57,037 nucleotides of DNA from a bacterium (GCA_020047915.1 JAIFND010000016.1:1-57037), one strand, 5' to 3'. Shown: positions 44,435 to 52,957, counted from the first letter of the stretch. Program-made: numbers and translations. Notes: generated by a model from the letters alone, not told the origin.

Positions 44435-45543
44435 TCCGCCGCACCCTGGCTGCACTCGCCTGCGCCGCCGCCTGTTCCGCCGCGCAACCGGCGACCGTCG
44501 ATCTGCACGCCGATGGCAAACCGCTGCTCACAGTGATCGAGGCGCTGGCTGACGCCTGCGAGGCGGGACTGAGCATCGAGGCCGAGGTCCATCCGCGCCT
44601 CGCCGCCTCGGTGCGGCTCGCCATCGATGATGCCCGCTGGGCCGACGCCCTGCGCTTGCTGCGCGACCAGTACCGTCTCGCGATCACCCTCGATGGCGCG
44701 CGGTTGCGCGTCGGCGATGCCGACGCCGCCGACCGCTCCCGCCTGGTCGTGCGGGTGTACGATGTACGGCATCTGCACCTGGCGCCCGTGGACCGACCCG
44801 GCCCCAGCCTGCATACGCCGCAGCCGGGCGGAACCGGCTCGCAGCTGCTGCCTCCCGCCGCAGCATCCGGCGCCTCGACCCTCGACCTGATGCAGACGGT
44901 GATCCAGGAGGTCGGCGCCGGTGCCTGGTCGGAAACCATCGGGACGGCGATCGAAGACCGCAACGAGGCCCTGGTGGTCACCCAGCTGCCCGAGGTCCAC
45001 GAACGCATCGCCGCCATCCTCGCCGGGTTGGAACGTGATCTGCTGCGCCAAGTGCAGGTGCGGCTGTGGCGCCTGCCCGCCGACCGGGCGGGACTCGGCG
45101 CGCCGCGCAACGCGGCGGAGGTCGCCACCATCACCGCCCCGCTCGGGGCACCGCAATTGACGGTAGTCACCGCCCCCGGTCAGCGCGCCCACGGCCATGC
45201 CGGGGTTGCCCGACGCTACATCAGCGACAGCGATGTGGTGCAGGAGCGCCACGACCCGATCACAGCCACGCTGCTCGACGGGCTGATGCTCGATGTCACG
45301 CCATCACCCACCCGCGCCGGCATCGTCGTGACCTGCCGCTTCCAGGCGGCGGCGACCACCACGATGGCGGAAACCCAGGTGCAGGACGACACCGGCCGGC
45401 CGCTGCTCGCCATCGCGCTACCGGATCGCCGGCTGGAGAGTCTGCGTCAGACCGTGGTCATCCCCGATGGCGGCGCCGCGATCCTGCGCTCCGGCTCGGG
45501 CGCCTGGCTGGTGCAGACGCAGCTCTATCCGCCGGCACCCTGA
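44431..45543 (+). CDS. Secretin-like protein with STN and N-type domains
   Basis: A 370-residue protein with a signal peptide. It has an STN-like unit (VDLHADGKPLLTVIEALADACEAG), then a secretin N-domain-like segment (TLDLMQTVIQEVGAG, VVTQLPEVHERIAAILAGLERDLLRQVQVRL) and a C-terminal beta region ending in a secretin-like pattern (QTVVIPDGGAAILRSG). It is too short for a full secretin pore with its C-gate. It overlaps the upstream gene by ATGA. It is probably a periplasmic or outer-membrane partner of that protein. The 3' end overlaps the convergent epmA gene by 19 bp. Confidence 0.65.
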   Translation: MIRRTLAALACAAACSAAQPATVDLHADGKPLLTVIEALADACEAGLSIEAEVHPRLAASVRLAIDDARWADALRLLRDQYRLAITLDGARLRVGDADAADRSRLVVRVYDVRHLHLAPVDRPGPSLHTPQPGGTGSQLLPPAAASGASTLDLMQTVIQEVGAGAWSETIGTAIEDRNEALVVTQLPEVHERIAAILAGLERDLLRQVQVRLWRLPADRAGLGAPRNAAEVATITAPLGAPQLTVVTAPGQRAHGHAGVARRYISDSDVVQERHDPITATLLDGLMLDVTPSPTRAGIVVTCRFQAAATTTMAETQVQDDTGRPLLAIALPDRRLESLRQTVVIPDGGAAILRSGSGAWLVQTQLYPPAP

Positions 45544-46469
45544 TCCCAGGCAAACGCCATCGTCTCCGCCACCGTCCGCAGCCCCAGTCCAAGCATCACG
45601 GCGCGGTCGAAGCCGACCGCAACACCGGCGCAGTCGGGCAGGCCATCGGCCATCATGGCGTGGAAGCCCTCGTCGAGACGGCAGCCGGGATGCGCAGGCA
45701 GTTCGGCCTGATGGCGGGCGCGCAGTTCGGCGGCCTCGACGCACTCGTGATAGCCGTTCGCCAGTTCGATGCCGTCGCGGTAGATCTCGAAGCGCGCCGC
45801 GACGCTGCGCCCCTGGGCATCGCGGCGCAGCCGCGCCTGGGCCGCGCCACTGGCGGGGTAGTCGGTCAGCACGGTCCAGCAGCCGCGTCCGAGTCCGGGC
45901 TCGATGCGCTCGGTCAGCAGCAGATCGAGGCGCTCCTCGCGGCTGAAACCGTCAGCCGGGCCGACCGTGGCGGGATCGAGGCCGGCGCGGCTCCAGGCGT
46001 CGTGCCAGGCCAGCCGCTCGGTGCCGCCGCCTAAACCCGTGATCAGCTCCAGCACAGCCACCGTCTCGTCGGCCAGGCGCGCGTCATCCCAGCCGACGCG
46101 GTACCACTCGAGCATGCGGAATTCGGGCTGGTGGCGCGTGCCGCGCTCGCCGCTGCGGAAGGCTGGAGCCAGGGTCCACACATCCTGACCGTAGGCCGCG
46201 ACCAGACGCTTGAGCGGATGCTCGGGGCTGGTGGGCAGGAAGCGGCCGGCGACCGCGAAGGGCTGCACCCCGTGGTCGAGGTTGGCGCCGTCCTGCAGCA
46301 CCGGCGTGTCGACCTCCAGCGCGCCGCGTTCAGTGAAGAAACGACGCACCCGATCGACCATGGCCGACCGGGCGCGCAGGGTGGCGAGCGTGGCGCTGGG
46401 GCGCCACGCAGCTTGGAGCTTGGAGCTTGGAGCTTGGAGCCCGCAGAATTCCACACGAGGCTCGTGCAT
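45525..46469 (-). CDS. epmA: EF-P (R)-beta-lysine ligase EpmA
   Basis: Class II lysyl-tRNA-synthetase paralog that attaches (R)-beta-lysine to EF-P Lys 34. It lacks the anticodon-binding domain, as expected. Motifs: LEVDTPVLQDGANLD, motif 2-like AFRSGERGTRHQPEFRMLEW, and motif 3-like GVAVGFDRAVMLGLG. ATG 46469 is preferred over an upstream TTG. Residues before the conserved WRPSATLATLRARSAM include a segment (APSSKLQAA) encoded by heptad array H11. The gene lies just downstream of efp on the minus strand; the two are 31 bp apart. Confidence 0.92.
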   Translation of the reverse strand: MHEPRVEFCGLQAPSSKLQAAWRPSATLATLRARSAMVDRVRRFFTERGALEVDTPVLQDGANLDHGVQPFAVAGRFLPTSPEHPLKRLVAAYGQDVWTLAPAFRSGERGTRHQPEFRMLEWYRVGWDDARLADETVAVLELITGLGGGTERLAWHDAWSRAGLDPATVGPADGFSREERLDLLLTERIEPGLGRGCWTVLTDYPASGAAQARLRRDAQGRSVAARFEIYRDGIELANGYHECVEAAELRARHQAELPAHPGCRLDEGFHAMMADGLPDCAGVAVGFDRAVMLGLGLRTVAETMAFAWDQGAGG

Positions 46470-46502
46470 GCGATGCGGACTCAAAGCTCTAAGCTCTAAG
46501 CT
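46389..46502. repeat. Hairpin plus inverted heptad pair H11 between efp and epmA
   Basis: Hairpin CGTGGCGC-TGGG-GCGCCACG (46389-46408) is followed at once by left array 46409-46444 (AGCTTGG units, ending GAGCCCGC). The right array, 46480-46502 (CTCAAAG, CTCTAAG, CTCTAAG), is inverted relative to the left, spacer about 35 bp. The efp TAG stop is partly in the right array. Confidence 0.9.
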
Positions 46503-47073
46503 ATTTGTCGGTGCGGCCCTTGAACTCGCGCGACTCGGTATTGACCAGGATCTTGTCGCCGATGGCGCAGAAGATCGGCACCTGGATGCTGGCGCCGGTG
46601 CCCTTGATCTTGGCCGGCTTCAGCACACGGCTCTGGGTGTCGCCCTTGACCGCCGGCTCGGTGTACTCGATCTCGAGGGTGACGGTGTTGGGCAGGCGGA
46701 CCTGGATCGGCTCGCCGTTCCACAAGGTCACCTGGCATTCCATGTTCTCGAGCAGGAAGTCCTTGTCGTCGCCAACCACCTTGGTCGGGACCGACATCTG
46801 CTCGAAGTCGGTCTGGTTCATGAACACGTAGCCGTTGGCGTCGGCGTACAGGTAGGTCATGTCGGCGTCGCTGACGTCGGCCGTCTCGACCTTTTCACCA
46901 CCACGGATGGTCTTCTCCAGCACGTTGCCGGTGACCAGGTTCTTCACCCGGCACTTGTAGAAGGCGTTGCCCTTGCCGGGCTTCACGAAGTTGACCTCGG
47001 TGACGAGCCAAGGGTTGCCGTCGAAGATGAGCTTGGCGCCCTTGCTGACGTCGGAGATCGGGATGCTGGTCAT
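46501..47073 (-). CDS. efp: Elongation factor P
   Basis: Relieves ribosome stalling at proline runs. The 190 residues show all three beta-barrel domains. Lys 34, the modification site, lies in FVKPGKGNAF, the loop of the beta-lysylated type. ATG 47073 gives MTSIPISDVSKGAKLI, the family start. Presence of epmA downstream and epmB upstream (divergent) means the full set for making and attaching beta-lysine is here. Many proteins of this window have proline runs, which fits a need for modified EF-P. Confidence 0.95.
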   Translation of the reverse strand: MTSIPISDVSKGAKLIFDGNPWLVTEVNFVKPGKGNAFYKCRVKNLVTGNVLEKTIRGGEKVETADVSDADMTYLYADANGYVFMNQTDFEQMSVPTKVVGDDKDFLLENMECQVTLWNGEPIQVRLPNTVTLEIEYTEPAVKGDTQSRVLKPAKIKGTGASIQVPIFCAIGDKILVNTESREFKGRTDK

Positions 47074-47108
47074 GGAACGGCCCTCGGCATGCTGTAAACG
47101 GGCGCGCC

Positions 47109-48164
47109 ATGCAGGCATGCCCACCAGGTGAGGCGCGGACGGTATCGACCCCTGCGGCCGATGCCAGCGAACCGTCGTCGCCAGCCCCCGCCACCTGGCA
47201 GGCGGAACTGGCCCAGGCCTTCCGCACGGTGGACGCCCTTTGGCAGCACCTCGGCCTGCCTGACTCCGGCCTGAGCGCCGCCCGCCAGGCCGCGCAGGGC
47301 TTCCCCCTGCTGGTCCCGCGTGGTTTCGCCGCCCTGATGCGCCCAGGTGATCCTCTCGACCCCCTGCTGCGCCAGGTCCTGCCGCTGGGTGATGAATTGG
47401 CCTCGCCCCCCGGTTTCACCGCCGATCCACTGCATGAATCGGGCTGCGACCCGGCCCCCGGCCTGCTCACCAAATACCGTGGCCGCGCCCTGCTGGTCGC
47501 CACCGGGGCCTGCGCGGTGCACTGCCGCTACTGCTTCCGCCGCCATTTCCCCTACGCCGACCTGCCGCGTGGCGCGGCCTGGTGGAACCCGGCCCTGGCC
47601 GCGCTGGCCGCCGACCCGGAATGCCACGAGCTGATCCTGTCGGGCGGCGATCCCCTGACCCTGCCCGACGCCCAGTTGGCCGCCCTGGTCGCCGACGCGG
47701 CGCGCATCCCGCACCTCGCCCGGCTGCGCGTCCACACCCGTCTGCCGGTGGTGCTGCCCAGCCGCACGACGCCAGGCCTGCTCGCCGCCCTCACCGGCAC
47801 CCGCCTGACCTGCACCGTGGTGATCCACGCCAACCACGCCCGCGAGCTGTCGCCCGAGGTCGCCACGGCCTGCGCCACCCTGCGCCAGGCCGGCATCCTG
47901 CTGCTCAACCAGTCGGTGCTGCTGGCCGGGGTCAACGACGCCGTCGAGACCCTCGCCGACCTGTCGGAGCGCCTCGCCGCCATCGGCGTGCTGCCCTACT
48001 ACCTGCATCAGCTCGACCGGGTCGCCGGCGCCGCCCACTTCGCGGTCGAGGATGCGCAAGCCGTCTCCATCCACCGCGACCTGGCCGCCCAGCTGTCCGG
48101 CTGGCTGGTTCCCCGCCTGGTGCGTGAAGTGCCTGGGGATCCGGGGAAGACCTCCCTCTCCTGA
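47109..48164 (+). CDS. epmB: EF-P beta-lysylation protein EpmB (lysine 2,3-aminomutase family)
   Basis: Radical-SAM, PLP-dependent enzyme making (R)-beta-lysine from L-lysine for EF-P. The cluster cysteines are Cys 135, 139 and 142 in GACAVHCRYCFRR. Other marks are SGGDPLTLPD, HTRLPVVLPSR, VVIHANHARELS, LLNQSVLLAGVND and YYLHQLDRVAG. Length 351 fits EpmB (342 in E. coli) and is shorter than true lysine aminomutases. The starts of efp and epmB are only 35 bp apart, so their promoters must overlap. The stop overlaps a possible metal-regulator site before the CDF gene. Confidence 0.93.
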   Translation: MQACPPGEARTVSTPAADASEPSSPAPATWQAELAQAFRTVDALWQHLGLPDSGLSAARQAAQGFPLLVPRGFAALMRPGDPLDPLLRQVLPLGDELASPPGFTADPLHESGCDPAPGLLTKYRGRALLVATGACAVHCRYCFRRHFPYADLPRGAAWWNPALAALAADPECHELILSGGDPLTLPDAQLAALVADAARIPHLARLRVHTRLPVVLPSRTTPGLLAALTGTRLTCTVVIHANHARELSPEVATACATLRQAGILLLNQSVLLAGVNDAVETLADLSERLAAIGVLPYYLHQLDRVAGAAHFAVEDAQAVSIHRDLAAQLSGWLVPRLVREVPGDPGKTSLS

Positions 48165-48176
48165 CAATCGTTATCA
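48162..48176 (+). promoter_or_regulatory. Fur/Zur-like imperfect palindrome before the CDF exporter
   Basis: TGACAATCGTTATCA is an imperfect 15-bp palindrome with TGAyAA/TTATCA arms, the only AT-rich stretch near here. It lies 49 bp before the CDF start. Its form recalls Fur-superfamily operators. It could control metal export; the evidence is by form and position only. Confidence 0.35.
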
Positions 48177-48224
48177 CAGGGCGACGGTGTTGCCGCAGCC
48201 GCCCGCCGATCATGATTCCAGCTC

Positions 48225-49238
48225 ATGGCAGACCCACCGACTTCAACCACCCGCAACCGGCGGACCAGCCGGGCAGCAGCCCTCTCGGTGCTGTCGAACA
48301 GTGTGCTGGTCGCGGCAAAGCTGGTCGTCGGCCTCGCCATCGGTTCGGTCGCCGTGGTGTCGGAGGCGATCCACAGCGCGGTCGATCTGCTCGCGGCGCT
48401 GATCGCCTGGTTCGCCGTCACCACCGCCGGCAAACCCGCCGATGACGACCATCCGTATGGTCATGGCAAGATCGAGAACCTGTCAGCGGTCATCGAGGCC
48501 CTGCTCATCGTCGGGGCTTCGGCGTGGATCATCGTCGAGGCGGTGCACAAGTTCTCCAACCCGACCCCGGTGACCGGCGCCGGCTGGGGCTTCGCTGTGA
48601 TGGCAGCCTCCTCCGGCATCAATCTGCTGGTCTCGACCTACCTGATGCGCGTGGGCAAGGAGTGCGACTCGATCGCCCTGCAGGCCGACGCCTGGCACCT
48701 GCGTACCGATGTCTTCACCTCGGCCGGGGTGATGCTGGCCCTGGGCGTGATCTGGGTCGCGGCAACCTTCGCAGGCGCCGACCTGTGGTGGGTCGATCCG
48801 GCCGTCGCCATCGTCGTCGCCCTGCTGATCCTCAAAGCCGCCTTCGAGCTGACCTGGCAGGCCGGGGGCGATCTGCTCGACCAGGGCCTGCCGCCTGCCG
48901 AGGTCGAGTGGATCCGTGGCTTCGTCCACAGCTTCCTGCCACGCATCACCGGCTTCCACGACCTGCGCACACGCAAGGCCGGCGCCCACCGCTTCATCGA
49001 TGTGCATGTCGTGGTCGAGCACCAGCAGACGGTCGGCCAAGCGCACGAGGTTGCCGAAGCGATCGAACAGGGCGTGCGAGCCAAGTTCCCAGCCTCGACC
49101 ATCACCGTGCACCTCGATCCCTGCGATGCGTCCTGCCCCCCAGCCTGCCTGGCCGGCTGCCTGCTGGAGCGTTCGGTGCGTCACGCCAAGCGCGCCGAGC
49201 GCGGCCTGCCGCCGATCGATCCGCCCGTCGCCGGCTGA
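48225..49238 (+). CDS. Cation diffusion facilitator (CDF) metal exporter
   Basis: Inner-membrane divalent metal/proton antiporter of 337 residues, six predicted helices and a C-terminal cytosolic ferredoxin-like domain. The transport site has His 50/Asp 54 (SEAIHSAVD) and His 158/Asp 162 (DAWHLRTDVFTS), the zinc-type HxxxD pair on both helices. HPYGHGKIE is the CDF signature. An unusual Cys-rich tail, CDASCPPACLAGC, may bind metal. No other metal genes adjoin it. Confidence 0.92.
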   Translation: MADPPTSTTRNRRTSRAAALSVLSNSVLVAAKLVVGLAIGSVAVVSEAIHSAVDLLAALIAWFAVTTAGKPADDDHPYGHGKIENLSAVIEALLIVGASAWIIVEAVHKFSNPTPVTGAGWGFAVMAASSGINLLVSTYLMRVGKECDSIALQADAWHLRTDVFTSAGVMLALGVIWVAATFAGADLWWVDPAVAIVVALLILKAAFELTWQAGGDLLDQGLPPAEVEWIRGFVHSFLPRITGFHDLRTRKAGAHRFIDVHVVVEHQQTVGQAHEVAEAIEQGVRAKFPASTITVHLDPCDASCPPACLAGCLLERSVRHAKRAERGLPPIDPPVAG

Positions 49239-49244
49239 GCCAGC

Positions 49245-50966
49245 CTACTTGGGCTGGCGCTTGCCGCCTCCACCGGTGTAGGTGACTCCGAGCTCGCTCT
49301 GCAGGTAGCGGTGCGCCTCGCCGTAATGCTTGGTGTTGGGATGCTCATCGCACACCTGGCGGAGCACCAGGACGGCGCGCGCCTTGTCCTTGAGGTTGCG
49401 GTGCAGCATCACCCCCAGGCGCACCAGGGCCTCGCCGCCGGCATCCTTGCCGGCGTGGATGGCGGCGATCTCGCCGAGCTTGGCGGCCGCCGCCTGGTGA
49501 TCGCCCTTCTCCGCCAGGGTCTCGGCGATGGCGAAGTCGCTGGATGGCGGACGATTGAGCCGGGCATAGGCCTCGATCGCGCGGTCATGCTGGCGGCAGA
49601 CGCGGCGCAGCAGTTCGGCCTGGAGCGCGATGTAATCCCCAGCCCGCTCGGGATCCTCGCCCTCGAACGCGATGGCGATGGCGATGGCTTCGTTCGCAGC
49701 CGCCAGCGCAGGCTCGCCGGTGCGCAGGCGCTGCGCCGTCCACGCCTTGAGGTCCATCTCGGCCAGACGGCGCTCGCGGCCCTCGGCGAGGCGCGGCAGG
49801 ATGGCCAGCAGCTTGCCCGGCTCGACGGCAGCGCGTTCGCCCAGTTCCCACCAGCGGCCGGCATCGCGGCGAACAAGCGGCCTGCCGATGCTGACCGGCA
49901 GCTGCTCGGCGGCCGCCACATCCTGCCCGGCCGACAGCCGGGCCGCGGCGGCAAGCCAGGCGAGGGCCTCACGGCGTCCATCGTTGCGCCCCATGGACCT
50001 CGCAGCGGTATCGGCCGAACCGGCGAGATCGGCCATGTCGGCGAGACAGCGCTCCTGCAGCGCCTTGGGCTCGACGCCCTGGGCCTTCGCCACCTCAGCC
50101 GGTTCGCGCCGTACCCACTGCAGCCATTCCAGACGCAAGCGTCCGCGTTCCACGGCGAGGGTCTGGGCGTCAGGCCAGAGCACGGCTGCCACCTGGCCGG
50201 CGATGACGTCGTCGCCTGACGACCAGCCGCGCTTCATCACCTCGCGGCCGGCGTCCACCGCCACCTCGGCGAGTTCGCGCGCCTGCTGCGAAGCCAGCAC
50301 CGTCTTCACCAGGGCGGCGACGCGCGGCAGCTCGCCGCCGGCGAGAGCCAGTTCGACGAGGCGGCGCAGGCCCAGCTCCTGGGCCCGGCGGTTGCGCGGA
50401 TCGTCGTCGAGGCGCTCGCCGATCGGGCCGAGCACCGCCAGCCGCTGGCTGCGCAGGCGGTCGGTCGGCAGGTTCTGCTGCTTGGCCTGGTTGACCAGAC
50501 CGTCGTCCTGCACCAGACGGGCCGGTAATGCCGCGCTGGAGGCAGGGAAGCGCGCCAGCAGGTCCTTGGCGGTGGCGACGGCTTCAGCCACCAGGCCAGC
50601 CTCGGCCTGGCACTCGGCCAGCAGCAGCAGGGCCTCGGCCGTTTCGGCCGCCTCGGGCGCCAGATCGATCAACTCCTTGAGTGCGGCGATCGCCCCGTCC
50701 TGCTTCTTGTCGAGGCGCAGCGCTTCCGCCCGGCGCCAGCCGGCGAAAGCCCACAGAGCGCTGTCGGGATGCTTGCGTCCGAATTTCTCCCAGGCGATGG
50801 CAGCAGCGGCATAGCGTCCCTTGCCATAGGCCTCCTGCGCTTCGAGCAGCAGCCAGCGCTCGGCCTGCGGCAGGTTCTCAAGCGCCGCCGGATCGGGCGT
50901 CAGCCTGGGCTCGCCACCGGGCAGCCAGACGGCCAGGGCGACCAGGAGAGCGAGGGGCAGCTTCAT
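49245..50966 (-). CDS. Periplasmic TPR protein, last gene of the ExbBD operon
   Basis: A 573-residue protein with a signal peptide (MKLPLALLVALAVWLPGG). It holds repeated helical pairs of TPR type from about residue 35 to 160 (AERWLLLEAQEAYGKGRYAAA, WRRAEALRLDKKQDGAIAALK, LLAECQAEAGLVAEAVATAK) and again near the C-terminus. The middle part is Arg/Glu/Ala-rich and helical. ATG 50966 overlaps the stop of the DUF4159 gene (ATGA). It is probably an extracytoplasmic assembly or scaffold partner of the ExbB/ExbD motor. Convergent with the CDF gene, with 6 bp between. Confidence 0.7.
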   Translation of the reverse strand: MKLPLALLVALAVWLPGGEPRLTPDPAALENLPQAERWLLLEAQEAYGKGRYAAAAIAWEKFGRKHPDSALWAFAGWRRAEALRLDKKQDGAIAALKELIDLAPEAAETAEALLLLAECQAEAGLVAEAVATAKDLLARFPASSAALPARLVQDDGLVNQAKQQNLPTDRLRSQRLAVLGPIGERLDDDPRNRRAQELGLRRLVELALAGGELPRVAALVKTVLASQQARELAEVAVDAGREVMKRGWSSGDDVIAGQVAAVLWPDAQTLAVERGRLRLEWLQWVRREPAEVAKAQGVEPKALQERCLADMADLAGSADTAARSMGRNDGRREALAWLAAAARLSAGQDVAAAEQLPVSIGRPLVRRDAGRWWELGERAAVEPGKLLAILPRLAEGRERRLAEMDLKAWTAQRLRTGEPALAAANEAIAIAIAFEGEDPERAGDYIALQAELLRRVCRQHDRAIEAYARLNRPPSSDFAIAETLAEKGDHQAAAAKLGEIAAIHAGKDAGGEALVRLGVMLHRNLKDKARAVLVLRQVCDEHPNTKHYGEAHRYLQSELGVTYTGGGGKRQPK

Positions 50967-52192
50967 GGCGGCGCAGTCTGCGAACGTAGCCGGCGGGTGA
51001 ACTGGCGGGTGGCGTAGTCGAACACATTGCTGCCGAACTGGTAGGCGATCTCCTGCCATTGCGGACCATAGGCGCCGCGCCAGCCATCGACCAGATCGCC
51101 GGGATGGTACACGATGCTCCAGCGCTGGCCTTCGCGCACCCCCAGCACGCGATCGCCGCCGTGCCGCGCCAGGGCGCGATCCGGCTCGCGCATCGGCTGA
51201 CGTATGCGCCAGAGCGCATCGTCGTTGGGGATGGCGACGAGCGGGCGGCCCGGCATCACCCGACGGGCCAGCGATTCGGCATGGCCGCGTCCGCCGCCGG
51301 TGTCGTCGAGCAGCAGCAGCCCGTGCAGCTCGACCAGATAGCGGCGCAACCACTCGACCTCGCGCTCGCCCAGCTTCGGCGGGTTGCGCGCCAGACACAG
51401 GTAGATGAGCGACGGCTGCTGGGCATCGTCCTTCTGCGCCATCAGATCGCCCAGCGTCACCGTCACCGGCCGGCGCGCGGTGGGCACGGACAGGCGGGTG
51501 CGCAATTCGCGCAGCAGGTTGGGGGCGGCTGCCGACACCGCCTCGTCCCAGCCGGCGGCGCCGTGGTCGAGGATGACGAAGTTCAGCTCGCTGCCCTCGC
51601 CACCCTCATAGCCGCCACTGCCCTGGCCATCGCCGCCGGCCTGCTGCGCGGTGGCGAGACGCTGGGTCTGCTCCTTGATGTCGATGTCTACCTCGTTCGG
51701 CTTCTTCAGCTTGATGGCGCTGAACGGATTGACGATCATCTTCTTGCGCAGCACCTTGACCACCTCGACCTGCTCCTCCTGCGGCTGGGCCCCGACGATC
51801 CCTCCGCCACCTCCTGGCGGGCCCAGGCGCTTGGCGCAACTGAACACGATGAAGGGCAGCAGGAACAGCAGCAGATGCGCCTGATAGGCGCCCATGATGC
51901 CGTAACGCAGGCGGCGGTCCTCATCGAGGCGACGCGCGGTGCGTGCCGGCAGCTCGCCCGGACGCGGATGACGGCGCGAGCGGAGGCGCGCGATCTGCCG
52001 CCACCACCAGGCGACAGCGAGCGGGATCCCGCCAGCGAGCATCGCCGCCAGAGCAGCCAGCACATCGCGCTCGGCCGCCGGAGCGCCCTTCAGCAACCAC
52101 CACGCCACGCCCCACGCCGCGCCAGCGCACACCGGGGCCGCGTAGAGCAGCCGGCGCGACCAGTCGGGAGCGGGTGGATGGGCGTGGATCAC
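50963..52192 (-). CDS. DUF4159 membrane protein
   Basis: A 409-residue protein. Membrane helices lie at about 13-33, 45-65 and 103-121; a Gly-rich segment follows. The C-terminal half is a DUF4159 domain: ELNFVILDHG, PSLIYLCLARNPPKLGEREVE, LRRYLVELHGLLLLDDTGGG, GDLVDGWRGAYGPQWQEIAY and FDYATRQFTRR. DUF4159 proteins have a glutamine-amidotransferase-like fold without known activity and often stand beside ExbB/ExbD or BatA-type genes. It lies between the TonB-like and TPR genes of this operon. The biochemical role is unknown. Confidence 0.8.
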   Translation of the reverse strand: MIHAHPPAPDWSRRLLYAAPVCAGAAWGVAWWLLKGAPAAERDVLAALAAMLAGGIPLAVAWWWRQIARLRSRRHPRPGELPARTARRLDEDRRLRYGIMGAYQAHLLLFLLPFIVFSCAKRLGPPGGGGGIVGAQPQEEQVEVVKVLRKKMIVNPFSAIKLKKPNEVDIDIKEQTQRLATAQQAGGDGQGSGGYEGGEGSELNFVILDHGAAGWDEAVSAAAPNLLRELRTRLSVPTARRPVTVTLGDLMAQKDDAQQPSLIYLCLARNPPKLGEREVEWLRRYLVELHGLLLLDDTGGGRGHAESLARRVMPGRPLVAIPNDDALWRIRQPMREPDRALARHGGDRVLGVREGQRWSIVYHPGDLVDGWRGAYGPQWQEIAYQFGSNVFDYATRQFTRRLRSQTAPP

Positions 52193-52202
52193 GGCGGCGT
52201 CG

Positions 52203-52547
52203 TTACTTCAGGGCATCAAGATCGGGACGGCTGTCAGGACCATCCTGCAGCTTCTTGGCGTCGGTCTCCGGCTTGCCGAAGAAGGCGGCGTCCGCGTCCT
52301 TGGCCTTGGGCACCGGCGGCAAGCCCTCCGCCGCCTGGGCATCGGCGGCCGGCTTGGCCACCGGTGCGGGGGCGGCGACGCCAGGCGGCTTGGCCTCGAC
52401 CTTGGCAGGTTCGGCCGGGGCGGGATCCTTGCCCAGGCCGAGGACATAGCCGATCGAGGTGATCGCGATCAGCACGGCATGGATGCCGAGGCTGATCAGG
52501 GTCCAGCGCATCAGGCGCTTGAATGGGTTCGGTTCGGACTGGCTCAT
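52203..52547 (-). CDS. Small TonB/TolA-like single-helix protein
   Basis: A 114-residue protein with one membrane helix (about 14-37, LISLGIHAVLIAITSIGYVL) followed by a Pro/Ala/Lys-rich tail (AEPAKVEAKPPGVAAPAPV). The layout resembles the start of TonB or TolA, but no C-terminal energy-transducing domain is visible. It follows two ExbD genes and overlaps the second by ATGA. It may be a short linker between motor and envelope partners. Identity rests on layout, not sequence. Confidence 0.6.
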   Translation of the reverse strand: MSQSEPNPFKRLMRWTLISLGIHAVLIAITSIGYVLGLGKDPAPAEPAKVEAKPPGVAAPAPVAKPAADAQAAEGLPPVPKAKDADAAFFGKPETDAKKLQDGPDSRPDLDALK

Positions 52548-52957
52548 GGGGTGCCTTCGGGGTCGTGCATCACGGCGATCACGCCGCCGGCGTTGCTGAT
52601 CGCTTCCATCGCGGAACGGTAATCCTTCTGGGTCAGGCTGGCAGCGCAGCGGAAGCGCACCTGGCGTTCCTCGGCGCTGCTGCGGCCGGCGAGCAGGGTG
52701 CGCAACTGGCCCTCCAGGGAGCCGCTGGTATCGACCGGCTGCCCGTCGAGGTGCAGTTTGCCGCCGGCATCGATGGCGACGCTGATCGGCGACTCGGTCT
52801 TGTCGCTGAGCGGCAGGCGCGGCAGATCGACCTGGGTGCTGTCACGCATGAACGTGGTGGTGACCATGAAGAACACGATGAGCTGGAAGGCGATGTCGCC
52901 CATGCTCACCAGGCTGGAATCGCGCAGCAGGGTCGCCCGGCGCAGGTTGAGCTTCAT
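52544..52957 (-). CDS. ExbD/TolR-family protein, second copy
   Basis: A 137-residue protein with a short cytosolic start, one membrane helix (MGDIAFQLIVFFMVTTTF) and a periplasmic domain. Asp 21 at the head of the helix is the proton-pathway residue of ExbD/TolR/MotB. It overlaps genes on both sides by ATGA. Compared with copy one it shares the helix but differs in the periplasmic part (VAIDAGGKLHLDGQPVD), so the two may form a heteromeric stator. Confidence 0.85.
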   Translation of the reverse strand: MKLNLRRATLLRDSSLVSMGDIAFQLIVFFMVTTTFMRDSTQVDLPRLPLSDKTESPISVAIDAGGKLHLDGQPVDTSGSLEGQLRTLLAGRSSAEERQVRFRCAASLTQKDYRSAMEAISNAGGVIAVMHDPEGTP

